Of a DNA stretch of 64,000 bases, positions 45,927-54,707 are shown piece by piece (positions within the stretch are counted from its first letter, which is position 1; the number at the start of each line of letters is the position of its first letter). The notes beneath the pieces were generated by a model. That model did no database searches and had not been told where the DNA came from. It saw only the letters and a list, made by a program, of their open reading frames with translations. Origin of the DNA: JAHIKV01 sp963733145 (GTDB lineage: Bacteria; Planctomycetota; Planctomycetia; Pirellulales; Thermoguttaceae); NCBI GenBank assembly GCA_963733145.1, contig CAVTCJ010000003.1, positions 124,001 to 188,000 of the forward strand, read 5' to 3'. The translations under genes and the position numbers were made by a program.

Positions 45927-46355
45927 ATGTGGATACCCAGAGACGAGCGCCTTCTCCTTATCGGATACTACCGCTCGATCCATGCTGATGGTATAGAAAG
46001 GGAGTATGGTACGGATGACTTTTCGAGCTTCTTGCATTGTCAGACGAACTCCGAAGTCCTAAAACATGATATTGAACAAGCCACAGACGCTGTTGTCCGA
46101 AGCCAGAAGGCTAACAAGGTATTAAGTGAGCGAGGTTTGATTGTCTGTACAACACTGCACCCTAGCCCCAATGTGAGACTCAGCCTCACGCGCAGAGGTT
46201 TTAATCTGGGTTGGCGGTATTCACACCGTCTCGGCCGGATTAACCTATTGCTCAAGGAATACCGATGGATTGTGGCAACCATTGCGGCTATTAGCGGGTT
46301 TGCTGTTATACCCAAGCTGGTCAAATGGCTGTGGTCGTTCGTAAGCAATACCTAG
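45927..46355 (+). CDS. Predicted winged-helix protein with C-terminal membrane helix
   Basis: 142 residues. ATG 45927 follows TGGAGGTG. Residues 1-100 are helical and end in V-L-S-E-R-G-L-I-V-C-T-T and N-V-R-L-S-L-T-R-R-G-F-N-L-G, which looks like the recognition helix and wing of a winged-helix domain (weak). Residues about 113-135 (W-I-V-A-T-I-A-A-I-S-G-F-A-V-I-P) form one membrane span. It is 80 bases after the trypsin-TPR gene on the same strand and shares its lower GC, so it may be its functional partner. Confidence 0.6.
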   Translation: MWIPRDERLLLIGYYRSIHADGIEREYGTDDFSSFLHCQTNSEVLKHDIEQATDAVVRSQKANKVLSERGLIVCTTLHPSPNVRLSLTRRGFNLGWRYSHRLGRINLLLKEYRWIVATIAAISGFAVIPKLVKWLWSFVSNT

Positions 46356-46791
46356 CGGCAACGGTTTCCTGACGCTTTGGCCGAGACCACCGAACCGGGC
46401 TCAAAAGGGGACATTCTGCTTTGTGGTAAAATGCGCAAACTGCATCGTGTACTGAACCGAAAAGAGCCGACAAAAATGCCCCCTCTGTTCCATTATTCTC
46501 CGGTTGCAGATTTGCGGGGAGTTTGGGGGTGTTTTTGGAACAGCACTGTCGGAGGACGGCGGCTCACGTCGCCGATTTTCAGCGGTTTTTTCACCGGCGG
46601 GACGGCAGGGCGTTCAATATATCACCCTGATTTTTCGAGGTTTCGCAACGCCGCAGGGCCGCGGCGGGGTGTTTTTGGGGATTTTGGGCCTGGTTTCACT
46701 TTCGATCGAATCGGGCCGGGCCGAAGGGCAAAACACCGCGGAAACGCGGGAAATTCGGCACTCTGTAGAACGAACCCCACCTTTGGAACGA

Positions 46792-46850
46792 AGTTGTCAT
46801 CATGACAACTTCATCGGTGAGAGAGAGAGTTTGTCATCATGTAAACTAGA
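46792..46850. promoter_or_regulatory. Pair of TTGTCATCATG dyads (possible operator)
   Basis: AGTTGTCAT-C-ATGACAACT is a perfect dyad at 46792-46810. About 18 bases later a second, imperfect dyad TTTGTCATCATGTAAAC follows. Between them is a GAGAGAGAGAG run. The repeated core TTGTCATCATG with symmetric flanks looks like paired sites for a dimeric regulator. No gene starts directly downstream. Confidence 0.4.
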
Positions 46851-47176
46851 CTTGCGCCGATGGTTCTGGCTGTTGGCAGTGCCGTAAAGCCCTCATGGTA
46901 AGGTACTTTCGGCAGACAACGCCATTCGGCTAATCGACGTAACTTAAATAGTGCATTTACCGCGCATTTTCACCCCTAAATTCCAGGGGGGCCGAAAATA
47001 CATTAACTCGTTGCCTGCATACAACTTGCGCGGACGATTTGCCCGGTTTTTCGATCCTTTATGGAATCTTATACACCAATGGGTGGTGCTTTGTTGTCGG
47101 TCATTATACCCTCGGAAAGTGCCTATTTCTAGGCATTTTCTTGACCGCCGTGCTTTTCGCACGAAAAACGCACGGG

Positions 47177-47360
47177 CTAAAGGCGGCTGCGGAATTCCTC
47201 TCCCCGGCCGAAAATAGGTTTGCCCGGTTGAATGCCGGAAGATGGGCGGTAGCCAGTCGGGCGAAATAGTGGATCGAACTGGTCCCCTTTCTGCCAGAGG
47301 ATCAGGCTCGTCTGCTGGAACACGTCCTCGGCGTCGTGCCGATTGGGCAAAATCCCCTGC
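47177..47360 (-). pseudogene. Remnant of an ECF-type sigma factor
   Basis: The minus strand encodes N-R-H-D-A-E-D-V-F-Q-Q-T-S-L-I-L-W-Q-K-G-D-Q-F-D-P, close to the region-2 motif D-A-E-D-V-x-Q-E-T-x-L of planctomycete sigma-70 family factors. The rest of the frame does not match, and neither region 4 nor the N-terminus is present. It is a short decayed fragment next to murE. Confidence 0.6.
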
Positions 47361-47449
47361 CGATTTCTCCCTTGACATGACGGCCGAATTTCGGACAATC
47401 CGGCCACCAATCTTTCGGAAATACAACCGGGGCACGGAGGCCCGCGGCC

Positions 47450-49030
47450 ATGCAAGTCTGTCCCGAACTGGGGCATCCCGTCAGCCTGCTGGGATTGTTG
47501 CCGGAGGCCGAGTTGCTCGGCGCCGCCGACGTCCCGTTTGTCGGCTGCGCTTGCGACTCGCGCAAGGTGCGGCCCGGCGATCTGTTCGTGGCCGTCGCCG
47601 GCGTCCGGCACGACGGTAACGACTTCATCGCCGAGGCGGTCCAACGGGGCTGCGCGGCCGTGATTACCGACGGAAAAGGGGATAAGTCCAATTTTCCGCG
47701 ACCAACCTTCGGTCGGTGCCCGCCCTCCGGGTGCTCAGCACAAATTGGACTTATCCCCTTTTCCGTGCCCGTCTGCGTCGTTCCCAACGCCCGGGCGAGC
47801 TACGCCCGGCTCTGCCAGGAACTGGCCGGAAACCCCAGCCGGCAACTGAAACTGATCGGCGTGACCGGCACCAACGGCAAGACGACCACCGCCTGCCTGA
47901 TCGCAGGCATATTCAAAGCGGCAGGCCACGGCATCGGCGTGCTGGGCACCTTGGGCTATCTCGACGGACGCGTCGTCGAGCCGGCGACGCACACCACCCC
48001 TCCGCCCGAAAAGTTGGCGTCGCTCTTGGCCCGGATGGTCCGCAACGGCTGCTCCCACGCGGTGATGGAGGTCTCGAGCCACGCCCTGGACCAATCGCGG
48101 GTCGAGGGCGTTCAGTTCGACGCCGCTTGCGTGACCAACGTCACCCGCGACCACCTCGACTACCACGGCACGCTCGGCAAATACCGGCGGGCGAAAGCCC
48201 GGCTCTTCGACCATCTGGCCGAAGACGGTTTCGCCGTGCTCAACGCCGACGATCCCGGCTCGGCCGGCTATCTGCGTCGGCTGGACGGGCCGGTGTTGAC
48301 CGTCGGCATCCGCGAGGCGGCCGAAATCACCGCCACGCCGATCGAGCAATTCATCAGCGAACAGACGTTCCTGCTCACGGCCGGCAGCGAGACCGTGCCC
48401 GTGCGGACGAAGATGATCGGCGTGCACCATATATATAACTGCCTGACGGCGGCGGCGGTGGGGCTGGCCCACGGCATCGAATTGACCACGGTCGTCCGCG
48501 GCCTGGAGTTCGCCGGGCAGGTGCCGGGCCGGCTGGAGCGGATCGAGTGCGGCCAGCCGTTCGGCGTGTTCGTCGATTACGCCCACACGCCCGACGCCTT
48601 GACCGTGGTGCTGAAGACTCTGCGGGAAGTGACGGCGGGGCGGCTGATTTGCGTGTTCGGGGCGGGCGGCGAGCGGGACCGCGAGAAGCGTCCACTGATG
48701 GGCCGCGCCGTCGAGCAGGCGGCCGATCTGTCGATACTGACCAACGACAATCCCCGCCGCGAAGACCCGCAGGCGATATTCCGCGAAGTGCTCGGCGGGT
48801 TCGTCGTTCCGACGGCCGTCGATGTCATCCCCGACCGCGAAGCGGCAATCCATCAGGCGTTGGCCGCTGCCCGGCCGGGCGATTGCGTGCTCATCGCCGG
48901 TAAGGGACACGAGACGTATCAGATCATCGGCGACAAGCGGTTGGATATGGACGACTGTGAGGTCGTGCGTGAGTGGTTGTATGAAAATGTCAAAACACCA
49001 ATGACCTCGCCGCGTAGACGCGGCGGCTAA
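47450..49030 (+). CDS. murE: UDP-N-acetylmuramoyl-tripeptide synthetase (MurE), with an in-frame palindromic insert
   Basis: Adds the third amino acid (probably meso-diaminopimelate) to UDP-MurNAc-L-Ala-D-Glu in the cytoplasm. The 526 residues include C-D-S-R-K-V-R-P-G-D-L-F in the N-domain, the ATP loop G-V-T-G-T-N-G-K-T-T-T and the C-terminal D-N-P-R-R-E-D-P, the diaminopimelate-type DNPR motif. Between I-T-D-G and V-P-V-C-V-V-P-N-A-R sit 31 extra residues encoded exactly by a 93-bp palindromic element. The stop codon lies in another repeat (49009-49075). It is first gene of the mur cluster. Confidence 0.95.
   Translation: MQVCPELGHPVSLLGLLPEAELLGAADVPFVGCACDSRKVRPGDLFVAVAGVRHDGNDFIAEAVQRGCAAVITDGKGDKSNFPRPTFGRCPPSGCSAQIGLIPFSVPVCVVPNARASYARLCQELAGNPSRQLKLIGVTGTNGKTTTACLIAGIFKAAGHGIGVLGTLGYLDGRVVEPATHTTPPPEKLASLLARMVRNGCSHAVMEVSSHALDQSRVEGVQFDAACVTNVTRDHLDYHGTLGKYRRAKARLFDHLAEDGFAVLNADDPGSAGYLRRLDGPVLTVGIREAAEITATPIEQFISEQTFLLTAGSETVPVRTKMIGVHHIYNCLTAAAVGLAHGIELTTVVRGLEFAGQVPGRLERIECGQPFGVFVDYAHTPDALTVVLKTLREVTAGRLICVFGAGGERDREKRPLMGRAVEQAADLSILTNDNPRREDPQAIFREVLGGFVVPTAVDVIPDREAAIHQALAAARPGDCVLIAGKGHETYQIIGDKRLDMDDCEVVREWLYENVKTPMTSPRRRGG
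47672..47764. repeat. 93-bp palindromic element inside murE, frame-neutral
   Basis: GGAAAAGGGGATAAGTCCAA and its inverse TTGGACTTATCCCCTTTTCC form the ends. Length is 31 codons exactly, with no stop in the murE frame. It encodes K-G-D-K-S-N-F ... I-G-L-I-P-F-S. It lies in the linker before the ATP-binding domain. Confidence 0.92.
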
Positions 49031-49075
49031 ACGATTAACACACAACGCCGCCGTGCAGACGGCGGCTAAACGATT
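49009..49075. repeat. Direct GGCGGCTAAACGATTA half-repeats at the murE stop
   Basis: ACGCGGCGGCTAAACGATTA and GACGGCGGCTAAACGATTAC are two related right arms of the GTTTAGC family. The first supplies the TAA stop of murE (49028-49030). Confidence 0.85.
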
Positions 49076-49109
49076 ACCCGAATCCCCAGTCCCGAACCCC
49101 CTGCTCCCC

Positions 49110-50560
49110 ATGTCCACTGTCGGCGAACTATGCACTGCGATCGGCGGCCGGCTTTTGCCGGAAGAGGCGGCCTGCGCGCCGCTCGGACCGGTCGTCAGCG
49201 ATAGCCGGCGGATCGAGCCGGGGGACGTGTTCTGGGCTCTTTGCGGTCCGAAATACGACGGCGGACAGTTCACCGGAGAGGCTTTCGCCCGCGGCGCGCG
49301 AGGCGCGGTCATCATAAATTCCTCCCCTCTCCTTTTGGGAGAGGGGACCAGTCCTGCCAGCCCTCACCCTAACCCTCTCCCAAAGGGAGAGGGGACTGCG
49401 GATGTACCCGAGGGACGTTGGGCGATTCGCGTCGATGACACTGAGCGAGCTTTGAGCGACTGGGCACGTTATAGGCGAAACCACACGGCCGCGACGGTAA
49501 TCGCCGTCAGCGGCAGCGCCGGAAAGACGACGGCCCGGGAGATGATTCACTGCGTGCTCCGCCGGCGGCTCTGCGGCTCGGCCAGCCCGCGAAACTTCAA
49601 CAACCACCTCGGCGTTCCGTTGAGCATGACGGCCATCGAGCCGATACACGACTACGCGGTGCTGGAGTTGGGGGCCAACCATCCCGGCGAGATTGCCGCG
49701 CTGGCCGAGCTTGCCCGGCCGGCCGTCGGCGTCATCACCTGCGTCGGCGACGCCCATCTCGGCGAGTTCGGCTGCATCCGAAAAATCGCCGATGCCAAGG
49801 CGGAGTTGCTTGCCGCGCTGCCGGCCGACGGCCGCGCGGTGCTCGGCGACGACCCCTGGCTGCGAAAAGTCGCCTTCCGTTGCAAAGCAAATATCCTCTG
49901 GGTCGGCACGGCCGAGGACTGCCACGTCCGCGCGACCGACGTGAAAACGGCCGGCGGCCGGCTCTCGTTCTGCACCGGCGGTAGCCAGTTTTCGATTCCC
50001 GTTTGGGGCCGGCACCACCTCACCTCCGCACTCGCGGCGGTGGCCGTCGGGCAACTGCTGGGCTTCGACGCGGACGAGATGGCCCGGGCTCTGTACGATT
50101 TCGCGCCGATGCCGATGCGCTGCCAGGTCCAGCGGATCGGCGGGGCCACGGTCATCAACGACGCCTACAACTCGAACCCGACGGCGATGCGGGCCGCCTT
50201 GGAACTGCTCGGCGAAATGGACGCCGCCGGCAAGAAGATCGTCATCTGCGGCGACATGGGCGAGCTGGGAAAACGAGCGGTCCCGCTGCACCGCAAAATG
50301 GGCCGCCAGACAGTCGAGATCGGCCGGGCATCGGCCTTGATCGCCTGCGGCGAGTTTGCCGGAGCGGTAGTCGCCGGGCGCGGGCGGCGGGCATGTCCCG
50401 GCTGCGGGCGATTCCCTGTCCCAGCGTTGCCGACGCCATGCCGCACCTGAGCCAAGTCGTCCAGCCCGGCGACGTCGTGTTGGTCAAGGGATCGCGGATG
50501 ATGCAGATGGAGCGGATCGTCGAGAGGTTGAATTGCGGTCATTTGAGGAAAATTGCCTAG
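49110..50560 (+). CDS. murF: UDP-MurNAc-tripeptide:D-Ala-D-Ala ligase (MurF), with in-frame repeat and a late frameshift
   Basis: Joins D-Ala-D-Ala to the muramyl tripeptide. ATG 49110 gives M-S-T-V-G-E-L; an earlier in-frame start lies in a repeat. Motifs: S-D-S-R-R-I-E-P-G-D-V-F, the ATP loop A-V-S-G-S-A-G-K-T-T-A-R-E, L-G-A-N-H-P-G-E-I and N-D-A-Y-N-S-N-P-T-A-M. Residues encoded by 49321-49395 (S-P-L-L-L-G-E-G ... P-N-P-L-P-K-G-E-G) are a translated palindromic repeat in the N-domain. Near 50385 the frame shifts; the other frame completes the normal end (VVQPGDVVLVKGSRMMQMER) to 50560. Confidence 0.93.
49321..49395. repeat. CCCTCTCC palindromic element inside murF
   Basis: CTCCCCTCTCCTTTTGGGAG and CTCTCCCAAAGGGAGAGGGG, separated by CCCTCACCCTAACC, match the intergenic element at 9223-9335. 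No stop appears in the murF frame. Confidence 0.92.
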
Positions 50561-50941
50561 AAATAATCACCGGCGCAGAGCGTCGGGGAAGTGGGTTCCC
50601 ATGCGGAGCATGGGAACCAGGAAACTGGCCACTGAGGACGATTGCAAAATGATGATTGTAAATTGCAAATTGAAACATTTGCTGACCAAGTGATCGGGAA
50701 ATTTTCAATTTGCGATCATGAATTTTCAATTTGCAATACCTGAACCAATGAAAGGGCTTCACTGTCCGCGCGGGGTTTGCGGGAATCCGGCGCTACCCTC
50801 CCTCCTTGGGTAGGAGCAACTGCCCGCCGACTGTCGGCTACTGGGTCAGCCGTGTCGGCGGGTGCTTCGCAGTGGAGCCCATGACTCGAGCGCCGGGGCG
50901 GCGGAAAACGCCGTCCCGGCCGCTCAGGGATATACGCTAAA
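50561..50941. repeat. murF-mraY gap with three repeat types
   Basis: It holds the GGTTCCCATGCGGAGCATGG hairpin (50597-50620), an AT-rich inverted stretch based on ATTTTCAATTTGC (about 50640-50745) and a GCCCGCCGAC / GTCGGCGGGT hairpin (about 50823-50863). No ORF is acceptable. The AT-rich part contrasts sharply with its surroundings. Confidence 0.7.
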
Positions 50942-52145
50942 ATGCTTCTCTGGCTCATTCATCACCTCGCCAACTTATCCGGCGAGGCCCTGACCGCGTG
51001 GGACAAGATCACGCCCCGGGCCGCGCTCGCCGCCGGCGCGAGCTTTCTGGCCGCCGTGCTGCTCGGTCCGCTCTGGATCGCCTGGCTCAAGAGGCATTTC
51101 CGCGAGCCGATCAAGTGCGACTCGGCGGAGATCGTTCGCCTGCACCGCGACAAACAATCCACGCCGACGATGGGCGGGCTGTTCGTCGTCGCCGCGCTGG
51201 TGATTGCCGGGCTGACGTTCGGCGATTTGGACAATATCTATTTCCTGCCCACGCTGTTCACCGTCGCCGGCTTGACGCTGATCGGAATTGTCGACGACGT
51301 GGTGAAAATCCGCAGCGAGCGGAAGGGCATCTCCGCCCGCTGGAAGCTGGCCGCTCAATTGGCCGTGGCCGGTGTCTCGGCCGTCTGGCTGTACGGGCTT
51401 CAGTCGGCCGTGCCCGACGGCTTGTTGTTGCACGTGCCGCTGGCCGGCGCTCCGCTTTCGCTGGGGGCGTGGTTCATTCCGCTGGCGGTGTTGACCATCG
51501 TCGGTTCCAGCAACGCGGTCAATCTCGCCGATGGCCTGGACGGGCTGGCCGGTGGATGCCTGCTGGCCGCGGCCGTCGCCATGACCGGCCTGGTCTACGC
51601 CGCCGGACATGCCGAGTGGGCCGCGTATCTCGGCGTGCCGCACATCCCGCAGGCCGGCGAAATGACCGTGCTGGCCGGCGCCATGATCGGCGGCGTCTTG
51701 GGGTTCCTCTGGTTCAATTGCCACCCGGCGCAGGTTTTCCTGGGCAACACCGGCGCGTTGCCCTTGGGCGGGCTGCTGGGCGTGCTGGCGGTCGTCGCCC
51801 GGCAGGAACTGTTGCTGGCGGTCGTAGCCGGCGTGTTCGTCGTCGAGGCGCTGAGCGTGATTCTTCAGGTCGGCTACTACAAGTGGCGACGGCGACGGCT
51901 CTTCCGCTGCGCCGCTGCACCATCACTTCCAACTCCTCGGCTGGGCCGAGAACAAAATCGTGGTCCGGTTTTGGATCGCCGCCGCGCTCTGCGCGTTGCT
52001 GGGCACGGCCTCGTTGAAACTGGGCGCGAACGATATGTCTCCAAACGCGGCGGAGACGACCGTGAAAGACACGCCGAACATTTCGCCCGACGGATGCGTA
52101 TCCCGTGGGGAGCCGAGAATTGCGCGGATGAATGCACTGCATTGA
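50942..52145 (+). CDS. mraY: Phospho-N-acetylmuramoyl-pentapeptide transferase (MraY), one frameshift
   Basis: Transfers phospho-MurNAc-pentapeptide to undecaprenyl phosphate, making lipid I at the inner membrane. About ten membrane helices are visible. Motifs: K-Q-S-T-P-T-M-G-G, D-D-V-V-K-I-R and N-A-V-N-L-A-D-G-L-D-G-L-A-G. Near 51905 the frame shifts within R-L-F-R-C; the other frame restores P-L-H-H-H-F-Q-L-L-G-W and ends at TGA 52143. An unusual polar tail of about 40 residues follows the last helix (G-A-N-D-M-S-P-N-A-A-E-T). Confidence 0.93.
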
Positions 52146-52164
52146 GTGTATAACACACCGCTCG

Positions 52165-52295
52165 TTCCCATGCTCTGCATGGGAACGGATTGTTCGGACG
52201 CTCCGCGTCCGTGCCGTAACACGTTGAACATCCTCCAGCCGCGCGGACGCAGAGCGTCCGGGCAGGGTGTTCCCACGCGGAGCGTGGGAACAAGG
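52165..52295. repeat. Nested CCCATGC and GGACGC palindromes between mraY and murG
   Basis: Outer hairpins GTTCCCATGCTCTGCATGGG and TTCCCACGCGGAGCGTGGGA flank inverted GGACGCTCCGCGTCC / GGACGCAGAGCGTCC. murD and ftsW, which often lie here, are absent. Confidence 0.8.
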
Positions 52296-52324
52296 AGTCG
52301 AATTACACACGAGTATTCACCACG

Positions 52325-53521
52325 ATGAATCACACCGTTCTGCATATCGTCTTTTCCGGCGGGGGGACTGCCGGACATCTGTTTCCCGGATTGGCCGTGG
52401 CCGAACGGCTGGCCGAGGCGATTCCCCGCGTTCGCATCACCTTTTGCGGCGTGGGCAAACCGCTGGAACGGCAGTCTGTCGCCGCGGCGGGCTTCGAGTG
52501 TCTGATTCTGCCCGCCAGTCCGTTGCCGCGCGGCGTGGGCGAAGCCGTGTCGTTCGTCTTGGAGCAATTCGCCAGCTTCGCGGCCGCGAGTCGCTTTCTG
52601 CAGGAGGAACAGGTTGACCTGGTGGTCGGCCTGGGCGGCTATGCCAGCGTGCCGATGGCCCGGGCGGCCGTCCGGCGCGATGTGCCGCTGGTGCTGCTGG
52701 AGCAGAACGCGATAGCCGGCAAGGCCACCCGCTGGCTGGCCCGCGGCGCCGCACTGATCTGCACGTCGTTCGACGAGACGCGGCGTCAACTGCGCTGCCG
52801 TTGCCCGGTTCGCACGACCGGTAATCCGATCCGGCGGGGGTTTTCACAAAGCCGCGACCGGTGGTCGACGTCCCGCTCGTCGATTATTGAGAAGCGGTAG
52901 CGCGGTCGGCGACGGAGGTCGCCGCTTATATGGGCGAAAACGCCGCGGCAGGTTCTCGTCCTCGGCGGCAGCGGCGGGGCGCACGCCCTGAACGAATTCG
53001 CGCCGCCGGCCCTCTACAAGATCAGCCGGCAATTGCGCGGCTGGCGGATCGTGCATCAATCGGGCGAGGCGGACCTCGACGCCACGCGGACGCTGTACCG
53101 CAAGTTCGCCCTGGACGCCGTGGTCGAGCCGTTTTTGGAGGATATGCCCACGACGCTCGCCGCGACCGATCTGGCGATCACGCGGGCGGGCGGCTCGACC
53201 TTGGCCGAACTGGCCGCCGCGGGCGTGCCGGCGGTGCTGGTCCCCTATCCCCAGGCCGCGGACGACCATCAGGCCGTCAACGCCCGGCACTATGCCTCCG
53301 GCGGCGGTTGCGTTACAATCGACCAGCGAAAGCTGGCCGGCCGGCTGGACGACGAATTGGCCGAGAAGCTGTGCTTTCTGCTGGCCAACGACGATCTCCG
53401 CGGGCGGATGTCGGCGGCGATGCGGAAACTGGCCCGGCCCCGTGCCGCCGAAGACGTGGCGGAACTGGTCTGGTCGCTCGCCAGCAGCCGGTCGAGGGAA
53501 AGTAATTCCCTGACGGTTTAG
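52325..53521 (+). CDS. murG: UDP-GlcNAc:lipid I transferase (MurG), interrupted by a repeat carrying an amber codon
   Basis: Makes lipid II from lipid I at the inner membrane. The N-domain has F-S-G-G-G-T-A-G-H-L-F-P-G, then L-G-G-Y-A-S-V-P-M-A, L-E-Q-N-A-I-A-G and T-T-G-N-P-I-R. The C-domain has V-L-V-L-G-G-S-G-G-A-H, H-Q-S-G-E-A and the donor-binding R-A-G-G-S-T-L-A-E-L. Both parts are in the same frame. Between them is a repeat of about 82 bp whose only defect is one TAG (52898-52900). The stop TAG at 53519 lies in a second repeat. An essential enzyme would need readthrough, reinitiation or a base-call error. Confidence 0.9.
52848..52929. repeat. GCGACCGGTGGTCG-type repeat inside murG
   Basis: AAGCCGCGACCGGTGGTCG and CGACGGAGGTCGCCGCTT are imperfect inverse arms. 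The left arm resembles the dyad near 4208. It sits between the N- and C-domains of MurG. Confidence 0.75.
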
Positions 53522-53580
53522 CGGTCGCCGGCACGGTGGCCCCGGTGTTCGCTTCGCGCCGCCGTACCGGCGGCTAAACG
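53514..53580. repeat. GTTTAGCGGTCGCCGGCACG palindromic repeat at the murG stop
   Basis: GGTTTAGCGGTCGCCGGCAC and inverse GCCGTACCGGCGGCTAAACG. The murG stop codon TAG is part of the left arm. Confidence 0.87.
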
Positions 53581-53627
53581 GATGTCATTGTATTTCCGAC
53601 GCATAATACACCAGATTACCTCGCACC

Positions 53628-54545
53628 ATGCTCCGCTGGCGATTTTTGCTGGGAACGCTGATTATCGCGGCTCTCGTCGGGCTGTGCTGGCTCGACGTTT
53701 ACGCGCCCGTGCCGGGATTGTATCTGATGCCGGTGGTCGCATTGGTCTGCGCATTATGGCAACCAAGGAACTGCTCGATATGCTGGCCGGGTTGGGGATG
53801 CGACCGTTGGCGCTGGTGGTTTATCTGGTGAATTTATTGTTGGTAGTTGCCGCTTGGCGGTTGTCCCCTGATTTCCTTCTAGCACAACTCAATTACCAAA
53901 GTCGTCTCGGCAATATATTTTTACTTGTCTCGTCTAGCCCGGGACTCGCAGTTGGCATCCTCCTATTTGTGGTTTTCGTTTCAGAGATGTGTCGTCGCAG
54001 CGGGCCGGCAGGCGACACGGCCAAACGCGGCGGGCGGCATTTTGGCGGTTCTCTACGTCGGCATGATGCTCTATTCCGCCGTGTCGCTGCGAATGCTTCA
54101 CGGCATCGGCGCCGTGGCCGCGTGGATCATCGTCGTCAAAATGGGCGACAGCGGAGCGTACTTCATCGGCCGCTCGTTCGGCCGGCATAAACTGGCCCCG
54201 CATCTCAGCCCCGGCAAGACGATTGAAGGGGCCATCGGCGGGCTGGCCTCAGCCTGCCTCGGGTCGTGGCTCGCGTTCCAGTTCCTGGTTCCATATTGCA
54301 GCCCTTCATCGGACTATACACCGGGACCGTGGTGGGGCTGGATCGTCTTCGGCCTGCTGGTCGGCGCGGCCGGCATGATGGGCGATCTGGTCGAGTCGCT
54401 CTTGAAACGCGACGCCGGCCGCAAGGACTCGAGCACCTGGATGCCCGGCTTCGGCGGCGTGCTGGACATCCTCGATTCGCTGCTGCTCTCGGCCCCGGTG
54501 GCCTGGTTCTGCTGGGCGTCGGGAATGGTCGGACGATTCGAGTGA
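53628..54545 (+). CDS. cdsA: Phosphatidate cytidylyltransferase (two frameshifts)
   Basis: Forms CDP-diacylglycerol from phosphatidate and CTP in the inner membrane. ATG 53628 starts the first helix. The frame shifts near 53757 (ALWATKELLDMLAGLG) and near 54005. The last frame, to 54545, contains K-M-G-D-S-G-A-Y-F-I-G-R-S-F-G-R-H-K-L-A-P-H-L-S-P-G-K-T-I-E-G and the family signature K-R-D-x-x-x-K-D-S-S ... G-F-G-G-V-L-D-I-L-D-S. About seven helices in all. Confidence 0.9.
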
Positions 54546-54552
54546 GCCTTCC

Positions 54553-54702
54553 GTAGGGTGTGTGAAACGCACCGCTTACTGTAGGAGGCGACTCCTGTCG
54601 CCGATTGTGCTTGGAAACACGCCTCTGTCGGCGACAGGAGTCGATTCCTACAGTCTCAGAATTGAGTCGATGCCGATCGGACCGGTGCGTTTCACGCACC
54701 CA
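54553..54702. repeat. Nested palindrome: GTGCGTTTCACGCACC arms around a GTAGGAGGCGACTCC unit
   Basis: Outer arms GTAGGGTGTGTGAAACGCAC / GGTGCGTTTCACGCACCC enclose CTGTAGGAGGCGACTCCTGT and its inverse. It resembles 6190-6282, but a different family sits in its centre. Confidence 0.88.
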
Positions 54703-54707
54703 ACGGA

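Larger units (their letters stand above)
46356..47449. other. Gene-poor stretch before murE
   Basis: The short ORFs here have no protein-like composition and I do not accept them. The stretch holds two related dyads (46792-46850), a sigma-factor remnant on the minus strand (47177-47360) and GC-rich hairpins. Base composition changes from about half GC at the left to GC-rich at the right, marking the end of the accessory island. Confidence 0.6.

Noticed and set aside
46377..46887. Two overlapping plus-strand ORFs in the gene desert
   Set aside because: Gly/Arg-rich, no start context, no recognisable motif and interrupted by repeats; I treat the region as non-coding.
47374..47402. TTGACA-like -35 box before murE
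   Set aside because: TTGACA is present, but the sequence 17 bases on (ACAATC) is a poor -10; not enough to call a promoter.
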